Below, in pieces: positions 1 to 10,789 of a stretch of DNA of 64,000 nucleotides. The notes beneath the pieces are model-generated. The model was not told the DNA's origin and did no database searches. It was given only the letters and a program-made list of their open reading frames with translations. The stretch is taken from contig JADWOT020000006.1 in the NCBI GenBank assembly GCA_036345935.2, forward strand, positions 21,468,967 through 21,532,966, read 5' to 3'. The first letter of the stretch is position 1. The number at the start of each line of letters is the position of its first letter. The position numbers and the translations under genes are program-made. Source of the stretch: Taenia hydatigena. Its lineage: Eukaryota; Platyhelminthes; Cestoda; Cyclophyllidea; Taeniidae.

Positions 1-187
1 GACATCGGGTGCATCATTTAAAGAAAAAGCCAACAAATCACAGGAAACTGTTACGTGCTGAACTGACGGCCAAGAGGAATTCGGTAAGCTCTTTGCCAAC
101 TTTGAATTTACCAATCACTACCTCATCCATTCATCTCATGAGGTTGACGGCAATCAGGCCAACAACGGCGAAAGAGATATATGTTGA
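1..187 (+). pseudogene. K1: C-terminal relic of the duplicated kinase family
   Basis: Reading from the window edge, the frame at bases 6-77 gives the family tail motifs: a PTNHR segment, then LLRAELTAKR. These match the PTNHRGLLRAGLTAK segment of the intact copy at 15168. After AKR a two-base insertion near base 80 shifts the frame. Continuing in the new frame gives KLFANFEFTN and then an EVDGNQ segment, ending at a TGA at 185-187. The kinase domain itself lies outside the window or is lost, so completeness cannot be judged. The frameshift inside an otherwise conserved tail marks this copy as decayed. It is on the same strand as the copies at 15168 and 25422. Confidence 0.75.
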
Positions 188-249
188 TCCAAAAACTAAT
201 CCTCTTCACTTGGAGAAATGGCCATTACTGCAATCGGCAGTTCTTCTCT

Positions 250-1695
250 AGTGACATGAAAGCTGTTAACCTCTGCGTCTACAAGACATTTTATCTTCGG
301 AAACCGGAGGAACCTATCACCGAACTCCGATGGTTTTAATTAACTTTCAAATCACAGCTACTCATTTCATTTGATTGTTCAGTGCCAACGTCAAGAAGAG
401 GTAGCAATCAACACGCAAAGTCTAGCAGAGCATCACCGGAGGATTAAAATTATGCAAAAACATCTTATCGCATTTAAAGTCGTCTAAAATGCAATTCGTT
501 TTACTTACACCGACTCGCTTTCACTGACACACAGTTGTGCGATTCAAATTACGCTGTGACTGACGATTAACAGTGGGCCTATCGCTTATCCAAACACACG
601 TAGACACCGAGCAACCAACAGCGTAAAGAGTACAGCAATGAAGGCTGGGTTTGATCAGGTCCAGAAAAGCGTGCGATCAAGGCAGTACCACAATACTTGT
701 AGGCAGGATATTCATGCAAAGCAGGTCCTCTAGCTCTGTCTTTATATTCTTTGGTTGAGCGCATTTCAAGGGAGGTCACAACTGCATTAAATCTCACCTC
801 AGTAGCGGTGGTAGTGACAAGAATTTGCTTTGGTGGATGTTTCCTCATTCGAGCTCACAATCACCACCAATTCCTACCAGGTTTGGGCAATTTCATTTTT
901 AGTTTTATCAACACAACTGACTCGGCTCGCTTTAGTTTTAATCAGACGTCACTACTTGCACATCCTAAGTTCATGTAGTTGCTGCTCTTCTCCTTCTTAC
1001 CGAAATACCGCAAGTGTTGAGTAGCTAGCGCTGTAAGTGCAAATACTTATCATCCACACCATTCTGAGGGAATCGAGGCCTCCAAATCCGCTCTGTGTAG
1101 TAAATAAGTGCTTTATGTGTCAATGGTCTTTCCTGCGAGAATAGCCCTCATTTACACGAAAAACAATGGTTTTTATGTGCACCCTAACATTATCGGTAAA
1201 TTACTACGCATTCAGATGACATTTTCGCAGCATGATACCCAATCGCATTTTAAAGAAGAGTCTTTCACGACAGACGGAACATTTTCGACACGAACAATTT
1301 TATGCGTGCGTCCGGTTTAAGCAAAGACTGGCTTGCAAATGTCATAGCACAATTGACGTTGTGGTAGTAGAAATGGCTTGGAAAAGTTGTATGCTGCTTA
1401 ATGTGAAGTAAGCAACTTGGAACTTCGAGAGACCCATCATCACTACGCCACCTTCGTGAAAGTGAGGTGCAATTCGTTCGTGAGCTCCGTTGAGGCGCAC
1501 TCAAGGGACGAATGCAAATACCGGTTTGAAGGACCTCCTACAGGGGACGCCTTGTTTTACATTGCTATGCACTCATCTTGACATAGAATTTGGCCTCTTT
1601 AAAACGCTTCAATCTATCCTTTAAATGATGTGTTTTACATACTCGTTACGGTTCAGTCTCTTTTTGCGTGAGCAAGCCGAGTTGCTTACCATGAA
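250..1695 (+). repeat. Kinase-downstream duplicated block A, copy 1
   Basis: This stretch aligns by eye, with many substitutions and indels, to 27680-29625, which lies downstream of kinase copy K4. Shared landmarks are the start (GCTGT near 260 and 27690, followed by CTTCTGCGTCTA-like sequence), the run near 620-1020, and the end near TGCTTACCATGAA. The second copy holds about 400 extra bases near 27900-28330. I see no gene here; short ORFs on both strands do not stay open in the paralogous copy. Confidence 0.7.
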
Positions 1696-2439
1696 CTGGT
1701 TGGCTTGTAAAACAGCGAGTTTCGCCGACATTGTAGCAATGCCACAGCTGCTGCATCATTAGTGGCTAGTCAACAAAGCTGAAATCAGCTGCGATTGACA
1801 GAGCAGGTGGATGCTCGGTTGTTGAAAAGGTCGCGATTCACAGTCCACTGTCTTACATGGAGTCGGATGCTGAAACGTGGGTACAAATGAGCTGCGTCAT
1901 TCCAGCAGCAATGCTCCTCTTTGGGGATTTCTTAATGTTTGGGCCTATCTGCTGCTCATGAACTTCTGTACATCATCTTGGCGTAGTATACACACATTTG
2001 TATTTTTTTTCTTCAGCCTAGTATAGTGGCTTCTGAGGTGAATCCCTACTACGCAAAATTGTTATTCAGAGAATTCAGTTAAAACCAAGTTCGATACAAG
2101 TGTTCAATTGCGCTACTATCTTGCCACCTGTTGAACATAGATACAGCTCGTTTCCATCCGGCTCCTTCGTGCGCGTAACTTAGCAAAGTAGGTCTGATTT
2201 GGGAAAAGTCAGTAGTATTAACCCTCCAAACAGATGGATTAGCAACGCATGGGAATCTCATCACGCAGAGAAGAAAGAAAAGGTAGATGCATGCACGAAG
2301 GTAGAATCGTTGGTGCTAAGGCGAGTGTTTAGTTTTTCCAACAAAACAAAGCAAGGAAACACTTTCGAGGGGTATGTTATTTCCCGAGAGCAGCCAAAAC
2401 CACTTTTCGAAATTTTATTTCAATTAGATTAAATAACTG
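1696..2439. other. Unassigned intergenic stretch
   Basis: No ORF, splice-bounded exon or RNA gene stands out. It separates duplicated blocks A and B. The corresponding gap in the other copy (29626-33029) is over 3 kb, so either an insertion there or a deletion here has occurred. Confidence 0.5.
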
Positions 2440-4280
2440 GTAATCGTCGTTGCGCAAAAGCAATGCAACGCATTTACCAAGAGACTAAAGTTTCGAGGAG
2501 GGTCACCGCATTCCGCTACTCAAATCACTGCCTCAAGCGGCATTCTATCAGCGTTAAAACCAGTGGCACGAGCACCTTAGCTGTCACCTTAAAAAATAAC
2601 TACTGTGTTGCTTTACACGATAGGACTTAGAAATGCCTTAATGGGAGTGTTCACTGAGTATGGAAGGATGATAAAATACGAATGCAAGGCCACAACCAGT
2701 GTTCGACATCTCCGCAATGCACAAGGATTGTGTAAGACGCACAAGAGACTTGAGATTCATTAATTTTGGCTCTGTCGTTACTTAATTGACGAAATAAGTC
2801 TCAAGGCTGATTATAACTTTGCCTGTTAACTATGCACTCCTAATTAGGTCATGTGTCCTCCTAGTGAAATGCTTTTTGAAGCTCATTTACTTTTAAGTGA
2901 CCATGAGCCATCAGCTGAAGCCGTAGTAGTCGAAGATAGGCAGGTCCTGTGCGCTTACAACTGAGAGAACTCCAAGCGACTGCATGACATCAATGTGACT
3001 ACAGGGTAGCAAAGGCAAGGTAAAGTGGTTCACTTCGTAGGCCAGTCTGTAGGCATTTGAAATACAACAGAATATACCGACATTACAGCAATTCTCAAAC
3101 GTGACACACTGGTGTGATGTACATGTAGCATCCCGAGGCTTCCTCAAAGACTGAAGAAGGCAGAATGCTAGGGTAGAACATATATGTTCAACGGACAGAG
3201 GGAAATAGGCTGCTGGCAAGGCCCGGAGGCCAGCCCACGCAGCTAGGGCAGTACGGCCACCTCTGTGACCTTGGCCGAAACCGGTAGTTCCAACAAACAA
3301 TGTACTACAGTACAACCAAGTATATGAGCGCTAATATCATTCCACTTACTGGACTAGAGACAACAAAAGGTCGTAAAGGCTTTACAAATAATTAACATAA
3401 ATCGCGGCCTGAGCACTGGAGAGACCGGTTACAAATGCTTTTTCGTCACAAGCGAGCGTAGGAAACATGAGCTCATCTTAAAACGCGGTCTATGGTATTT
3501 AAGTCTAGAAAACATGCAGAGGGAATGCAACTTCACAGGAAGACAGTCAATTTCTATAAGAACTGTCGTGCTTTTATCCATAGTCTATTAATTTAATCTC
3601 CTCTTTTCAAACACTCACTGATTTCACAATGTGAATGTAAATTGTGAGACAGCTCAATGACCACGCGATGACTGGGGCAAAGTGGAAGATGGGGAGTGGT
3701 GGACAATGTGTCGGTTGAAATGATGGCGAGGCAAGAAAGAATGTGAGGGGTGATTGTATGAGGACATGCCAATGAGAAGAGTTGCAAGGTAAGGTGAGGC
3801 TAATAACAGTTCGCTTCCACTGCACTATCCGCGCAGTGTAGTACTTTGCGCCAAAATCAAAGCCGTCGTCTTTTCATTAGTTGTGGTTATCTATTAATCT
3901 TGCATGGTAGTTCTTTATATCAAGTAAACTGGTTACCTGTGGATCACTAGGAGATTTCATGGTGCTGGGTTGTAAAAATGTGTGCCTCGTTTTCAGATCT
4001 TAGGCATTGCAGTCCAAATGCATGCTCTGAAAGTCTCTAGTTTTGCAGGCAATTATATTTCACTGTGCGTGGACTGGTGCAAACATCCTGGCAAGTAAGT
4101 ATGAGTCCCTTCTTGATGGGGAAACGCGTAATAATATACACAATTCCTCTCTATGTTTCCTTTATGCATTGCTACCAATTTAGACATCAGTCCAACGAAG
4201 AGTATAATAACTACCTTGGAAACAGTGGAAATGCTTCTTCTTTTATGTTAGATAGACAAAAAATTCGTTATGGGGCATAT
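2440..4280 (+). repeat. Duplicated block B, copy 1
   Basis: The stretch aligns to 33030-34980 and, from about 3300 on, also to 6470-7700. Shared landmarks are the GTTGCGCAAAA motif near 2450 and 33045, the phrase ATTCCACTTACTGGACT near 3337, 6610 and 33870, and the GCAAGTAA-like junction near 4090, 7480 and 34765. The first copy has about 170 extra bases near 3130-3300. No coding frame survives in all copies, so I treat it as non-coding duplicated DNA. Confidence 0.7.
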
Positions 4281-4549
4281 GGCTGATGCTATTTCACTTC
4301 ATGATGGCAACACAAGAAGTTGAATTTTGCAAATCTACCTCTCAGAGATCTCTCACTTGCTCATCCTCGCTGATTCAGTTCCATCAACTGACCATCCTCC
4401 CATAGCTTATGGTACCCATTCTCCCATCTATGACATTGCATACGCTGTGGTCCCTGACGGATTTTTGCACTTTATAATGCCCAATTTCGAATGTTGTTAC
4501 TATGAAACCAACATAGGGTATTCATAAATGGCTCACTTTGGCACTTGTC

Positions 4550-5145
4550 CTTCAGCTGACAAGGACAGAGCAGCAATTCATCAACTTGTAGCCTTCTTCC
4601 AAGGCTTGAGATATTGCGCGCATAGAATCAGCTTGCATCTTGGTAACAACTTCATTTTGACAACAACTTCTTCACATGCATGAGCGTGCTGCCAAATTCG
4701 ACAAGCACGGGAGCTCCTTGTGTACATTGCTTTGAATATGACTGAGGCAGTTTGGGCCTGACATTGGCATTAATGTAGCACAATTTCGCAAACATATTAT
4801 CCAACTAGCCATAAGAAGCGTTCCTCTTTCTCTACCTCAACTTATAAAACAAGATGACGTAGACCCAAGCTCCCGAATAAAGCATTAACATGTAGACATT
4901 CATACTTCTCTCTTTTGCAATATCTCTTTCACAATTTGCCTGTCACAAGTGAGTAAACACTCCACTTCGACTTCCCTTAGTAAAGTGAAGAGACTGGAGG
5001 CAGTACTCACATGTGCACACACAACCCAAGGAAAGAAAAGGGTTTATTCCATACACCGACGCAGCTTAAGAAATTGCACAACCTTGTTACATGTTGCGAG
5101 TCAGTGTTTAAGAAAAGCCCCCTGACTCCTTTGGCTTCTAGTAGG
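4550..5145 (-). repeat. Kinase-downstream block C, K2 copy
   Basis: Lying 3' of the K2 pseudogene, this aligns to 37930-38830, which lies 3' of K5. The sequence around CTGCCAAATTCGACAAGC (near 4692) and the TTGTGTACATTGCTT segment have close matches near 38098 and 38125. The two copies confirm that K2 and K5 were duplicated together with their 3' flanks. Minus-strand reading gives broken ORF pieces in both copies (see 37936-38538), with no conserved full frame. Confidence 0.65.
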
Positions 5146-5149
5146 AAAA

Positions 5150-6235
5150 ATAAGCTCAGTCGCCATTGGCGATCTAACCTTCGTCGACCTTTACAAGGTG
5201 GTTGGAGGAGGTAATGGTTTGTGAATTCAAAGTTGGCAAAGAGTCTGCCAATCCTCTTGGCCGCCAGTCCGGCGCATATAGAATCTCCTTTCGATTTTAC
5301 GGGAGTCTCGCAAACGTCGACGAATCAGTAGCATGCACTTGAGGTTAGTAGCAACCAAAAGCAGAGGATCCTAGTAGCAAAGTCCGAACACGGCTGGCTT
5401 TAGCGACGAAGCTATTCAACTGAAGAAGTAGTGTGGTGACTCCATCTTGTACTCCGACACTCCCTCCCACTTGCTCTCTTTGCTAAAATTGAAGATGCCT
5501 GACACCGCCAATATGCATGATTGGACTTGAGGCAGGCTTAGAAGAAGTGTCGAAGAGGTATCAAGGCGTTCAGCAAATCGCCTAGACTCCAGACATCCAC
5601 CTTCGCCGTGATCACTATCTCACTCCCCACTTCTGGTGCCTTGAAGAAGTGCCATACAATGAAGTGCAACCTTCGCATCTTTTCCCATGCGCAGTCAAAA
5701 TCCGTGATGAAGACGTGACCCGAGTCAGCAAAGAGCACAATCTTGAGTTTAAGGTCTAAATGCACTATGCCCATGGCGTGGAGATGTTCCAGACCACAGA
5801 TGACCCCACAACTGTAGAATCGTGCCTCCTCCTCTCGAGGGTGGCCAACACTTAAGATGAGATCCTGTAGGTCGAAACCACTTCCTTTGCGTAGCACAAA
5901 TGCCGGACCACCACGCAATCGAAGACTTTGCAGGGGAGTGCAGAGGAGATGTTCCAGACCACAGATGACCTCACAACTGTAGAATCGTGCCTCCTCTTCT
6001 CGAAGATAGCCAACACTTAAGATGAGATCCTGTAGGTCGAAACCACTTCCTTTGCGTAGCACAAATGCCGGACCACCACGCAATCGAAGACTTTGCAGGG
6101 GAGTGCAGAGAAACAGCTACTGTTGCTCCCATCAGGCAAGTTCTACGGAGGCGTTGTGCTCTCGGAAGGCTCATCGAATAGCAGATTTGCTTTACCAATA
6201 GACACATCAGTGATAAAACCGGGTTCAAGCAAGTC
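5150..6235 (-). pseudogene. K2: degenerate kinase-family copy with internal duplication
   Basis: Minus-strand reading recovers most of the family: an N-lobe part with NKSA, REH and EQQ, the LQSLRLRGGPAFVLRKGSGF segment, a catalytic-loop segment HLDLK, ITDFD, APEV and DVWSLG, then a tail with AKRIGRLFANFEFTN near 5220-5270. It is broken by several stops in the N-lobe (about 6120-6200), by loss of the catalytic-loop Asn (Ile instead), by decay after DVWSLG, and by a 165-bp tandem duplication at 5781-6110 that repeats a 55-residue piece in frame. The longest open stretch is 5538-6083. A functional kinase is not expected, although the DFG-position Asp is still present. The boundaries are approximate. 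Confidence 0.85.
5781..6110 (-). repeat. Two 165-bp direct repeats inside K2
   Basis: Units 5781-5945 and 5946-6110 are head to tail and differ at only about five positions. Both begin GAGATGTTCCAG and end GGGGAGTGCAGAG on the plus strand. The unit is 55 codons long and preserves frame, so the minus-strand ORF reads through both copies, duplicating the hinge and helix segment from LCTPLQSL to CGLEHL. The duplication is much younger than the kinase family itself. Confidence 0.95.
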
Positions 6236-6239
6236 AATC

Positions 6240-6460
6240 ATATCAGAGCAAACTTCCCATTGGCTCGTTGCACTTGAGTCGCGTGCCCATTGGTGCGCCA
6301 AGAATAATGTTGCAAGATAAAGTAACAGGAGTTGTTTAACGTCCAGCATGACTTGTCTCGTCTCCAAATGTCAAACATGCAACATGCTGCAGAACGGTGA
6401 TAGGGTTTGCTGTGACCCATTGCTAGAGGAACCATGTTAGTCAAAGCACACAATTAGGTT
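6240..6460 (-). promoter_or_regulatory. Upstream module relic of K2
   Basis: This aligns to the sequence upstream of K5 (40120-40280) and, in the opposite orientation, to that upstream of K3 and K4. Shared pieces are CATTGGCTCGTTGCA, AGTTGTTTAA and the CTTGTCTCCAAATGTCAAA segment. It keeps its place 5' of the K2 body, which shows that the promoter was copied with the gene and that K2 is not a bare retrocopy insertion. Confidence 0.65.
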
Positions 6461-6469
6461 CTAATTTGT

Positions 6470-7700
6470 TTCATTCCCCTCCTTTAAGCATGCACTGCGA
6501 AGAACGTTGTGACAGGTTCAGCGTTTGTTCGCAGTCAGTTTAATTCATTGGCACATGTGTGACCAGTTACTTTATGTTTTGTGCAACCAAGCTTGTATAC
6601 GCTGATGTCACTTCACTTACTGGACTGGAACCATCAAAAGATCTCAAAGGCTTGCAAGTAATTACCGTGTACCTTAGTAAAAGCACTGAAGAAGACAGTG
6701 CAGCATGCTTATTTTCACAAAAATACGTGGGGATGAAATGCAAGTTCATCTTGAATCGCTGCCCATGGTACTTGGGTTCAGAAAGCATGCACAATTGCGA
6801 ATAAAGAAAATACCTACTGCTAAGAAGGCAGCCTGTTCTTGTAAGAAGTATTGCATTTGTACTTACAGTTGACTAACTTAATCTCCCCTAAGTCCAACAC
6901 CTACTGCTTTTACTAAGTGCACGTAAATCGTGTGACAACCCAATGACGACTCGGGGATCAAAGAAAGGGGAATGGCATTGAGCACGGCGGTGGGAGTTGT
7001 TGTAAGGCAAAGTAGAGGTAATAACAAGCATTCGCCTGTATCTGTTGCTCCATTTACAGTCTTATTGCCACTAATTTGGTCATGATGCACTCACCCTACA
7101 CGGCAACTACTTCGTGCCATATTCAAAACTGCTATCTTCGACCAATCCGGCTTTGATTTTCGCAGTAGTTGTGCCGGCCTGTCAATCTCGCATGATAGTT
7201 CTTTACATCAAATAAACTAGTTGTCCGTGAGACACAACGAGATTTTATGTTGTTTGGGTATGGAAATCTGTGAACAGGACTGCATTTTCGTTGGCAACCA
7301 AGCTTGTGAAAGGCATAATTTTGCCATTACTCGACGGAACAAATAAAATCAAGCCTACTCCGGCTCAGCCCAACACAGCCTGGTGCAGCGCAAGAGAACA
7401 AGGCTTTGAAAGGTAGGAAAGGCTCTAGCTTCGCAGACACTACCTTCCACCGTGCGTGGACCGATGTCAGCACCAAGGCAAGTAAACGTGAGTGTCGTAC
7501 ATGTATTCGCAAATCATCCCTATGCTTCCGTTATCCATTGCTAACAACTTAGTCCTCTCCCTTTGCAGAAACAGCAGTTCCACTGGGAGTACAACATCTG
7601 CCTTGGGGACAGTAAGAGAGCTTCTTGTTCTATGTTAGGCAGACAAAGAACCCGTTGGGTGGTGTATGGCTGATGCTACTTCACTTCATGAGGTCAATAG
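6470..7700 (+). repeat. Duplicated block B, copy 2
   Basis: A third version of block B lies directly beyond the K2 upstream module. Landmarks shared with 2440-4280 and 33030-34980 include TTCGCAGTC near 6530, CACTTACTGGACTGGAA near 6610, and the region near 7470-7690 with GCAGTTCCACTGGGAGTA-like sequence. Both small ORFs here (6559-6804 + and 6567-6794 -) fail to stay open in the paralogues, so neither is called. Confidence 0.65.
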
Positions 7701-10700
7701 AAGACGGTGAAAGCTGCAAAATGCTCTATCTATTTTCAAGAGGTCATTTTCTTTCACGCAAACAAGCCTAAAGCATTGCATTTTACCATCCACCACTGAG
7801 AGTTGTGGTAGTTGCTTACCATTGAGCATGGCTTCCACCTTGGCTAGAGCAAAACGTGTGAAATATGGGTCTAGAAGATGGATGATGGTGGTGGTAGCTG
7901 GGGTGCTTCCTAACGTAAAATAAGCCATGGCAGTGTATACGAATCCACTCCACACCCATTTACAACTCTGAACACATTAAACCATGGCAGAAGCAGTTGA
8001 AACCAGTCATTGGGTTTGCGAGGCTAGCGTCGGTGTGTCAAATGAGGATGCATTATTGGAGTCACCAAAGCAGGAGTGTGGATCAGAAGTTCTTGCATCA
8101 AAGGTGGAAGATGTGGAAATTCAAATGCATTGAGAACACAGAAGCAAGTGCTATTAGATTCTTAGGTGACAAATCCTAAGGACAAAACAACTAAGACAGT
8201 GAATGTCACACGAAGAGAAGAGAAAGAGAAGCGAGGAGAATGATGGTGTGGAAATTCTGTCTTACCGTATTCTTGAATTACATCCTGAGCCCACATTTGA
8301 AATGACATAAGATGAATCTTGTTGAGGCTAAAAATGAACTTACTACTGACTCTAACCATGTTAATGCGGGTAACGGAGGGAGCGGTAGCTCAACTTCTTT
8401 TGGCTTTCGAGCCGTTGTTTGCATCAACATGGGTAACTGCTGGCCTTCCCATTTAGATGTAGGAAAGAAGACCTGATTTCGGGGAAAGCGAATTACTTGT
8501 ATGTGTTTAAGTTAGGCGCTCCCATGCTTAACTGTGAGTCTGAGGGACACAATATAATAATAATGACGTCCGTTGAAGGTAGGTAGTGATTCGCCATAGA
8601 AACGCTAATGTTTGTACATTCACCGTTCGCAGCATTAGCCATTGGGAGCGATGAAGTGAATGAAGTCGGCAGCATAAATATGTGGTGTCAAAGTAATGCA
8701 AAGGCATCATTTGCTAATTCAGCGGCAACTGTGCAGCAAACCAACAGAGAAGCGGCTACGAATGAGATGAGCTTTAAGAGTACAGAGTGAACAAATGAAC
8801 GCACGATGGTAGCAAGAACAAGGAAAAAATGCAGTTGCGCGTTTTTTTGCATATCCGCAACTCCAATGAAGACACAATGTTTTATGAGCATCTTAGCACT
8901 TCAGTTTGCATTCGAAGACAATGTCTTTGTCATCGATTGGACCAATGTTTGCAAAAATAAAGAGTGACAATTCTTCCAAAGGCCAATACTTGCACCTCAT
9001 GAAGGAAAGTGTGCGCTGTCCCTTTGAGCTAAAATCAAACGTAAAAGCAGACTTTTCTGATGCTGTGCGCTACCACTTTTAAGAAGCACTATTATCATGG
9101 CAAATTGTTTGAAGTTAATTTTGCCATGCGTTTCATTTAAGTCGATGTCAAATATACTGACAAACAGGCTGGTTAAATCTATCCCATGAAGTGTTGCCAC
9201 CGCTACTAACAAACATTGGTAGCGTCTGGTGCTACAGGGAACGAACGAATGTTGTCAGGATTGGTTGCCATAATTGTATTCAATTCAATTGCACATTGCT
9301 TAGCACTATTTTGCATCTCCGTCCACCACTTGATCGACTGCTCTCACAGTTTTCCTTTGCTATTGTTATTGCATTTGTAAAAATGCTTTAGCCCTAGTGA
9401 TGAGGGAAGTACTAGGCAAAAAATTGTTTGCCTTTTTCGATCTGCGATGCAGCATGCTGGACTTTTGTTCGTGGCTATAGTTCGGCTTCTACCGATTACA
9501 TCGAATCGGGTTGAATTAAAAGCATGTTATTAAATTACAAACACGTAATACTCCTTTGGTTAACCCCAAAGCTATTTTGTGACTTCTAGTCCAATCAACA
9601 TAGATTCTTTGGATTTTAGGCCATTTTTATCATAGGATATTTGGGAGTAGCGTAGTGTTGTTCGCAGAAAGGTAAAATGCTCCATTGACGTGTTATCCAG
9701 CTGTATTGTTGCCTACATTCCAAAGCCTGCACCGGTTTTATTGCTATTGTTGCCTTCTCTTACTTCAGTGGATGCTTTGAGCTTGCATCGACTGCTGCTT
9801 CTCTGTGTGGCCCTTACGAGAACAAATTAACATTGACATCCACACGTTTTGAGTGCTTGCTTCTCGAGTCTAACAAGTTGGGTTTCATTAGGTTTTCGTC
9901 ACCTTCAACTTGTATCAAAGCACGGAGATTTGGCTTTGCAGTCGCGTGTGGAGCTAGCACTCAGCGTCATGGATAAAAGCAGATGTTTTGTCGTTGTATG
10001 GTGAACAGCAGACAGTTGCTCGAAAAACTTAAAACAAATTGCCACGCAAGTATCTAACTTTCATTTTCCATGCCTACAACGTCAAATTGGTGTGGCCAAA
10101 ATTTTGTGCACGTTGTCAATTGTGTTCATATCTTGTCTTATGAATACAACTGCAGTCTTCGGATAAATTTCAGTATCCATAGGTTATGATCTGTGGCTTG
10201 TATTAGCGAATTCGCTTGATGCTACCAACATAATTGCTCCCATGATTTGACCAGACATTGAATGGCTTATTTAGGCCATGGTAAAACCAAGCAACAAAGC
10301 GATCCCTTCATTCGCCGTGCCCTATAGCATTAGCATCAAAGTCAATCAACTTTGGGACGATTGTCATGGTCTAAGTATGTGGTGACAGAGTCACCCAGCA
10401 AAGCGGTTTTGTAATAAATAACCAAATGAATTATTGCTACTCCCCAAATCCAAATTTCGTTGATGACCACGATGTGTCGCTCCCTTCTTGTAGGTCCCAT
10501 TAATTACCAGAGTCTCCAAAGCAATGTGCAGTTAGGCTGTAGGAAGAATATATCTGACAGGTGTATGCAGCACTTACATGATCGCCTCATAATAAAATTT
10601 CTGTCTACAAATGGATCGCAATTGGAAACATCGAGCACGGAGACAGTGATCGACCACTTCTCGTGGTGGACCATGCAAAAGTGACAACGCGCTTTACACA

Positions 10701-10789
10701 AACCCTTTGAAAAGGCCTTTAATTTACTCCGTGGTAAGCAATTGTTGTTACAGTTTTCAAGAGTTTGCTAATTTCCCATACCATGCTCT
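7701..10789. other. Unassigned 3-kb stretch
   Basis: I found no gene, splice-bounded exon or clear paralogous block. ORFs of 60-89 codons occur on both strands but lack coding character. A short GTGGTG run lies near 7888. The stretch separates the K2 cluster from the units around K3. Confidence 0.4.

Noticed and set aside
2911..3315. 134-codon minus-strand ORF in block B
   Set aside because: The paralogous block at 33490-33720 lacks about 170 bases of it and does not keep the frame, so coding is unlikely.
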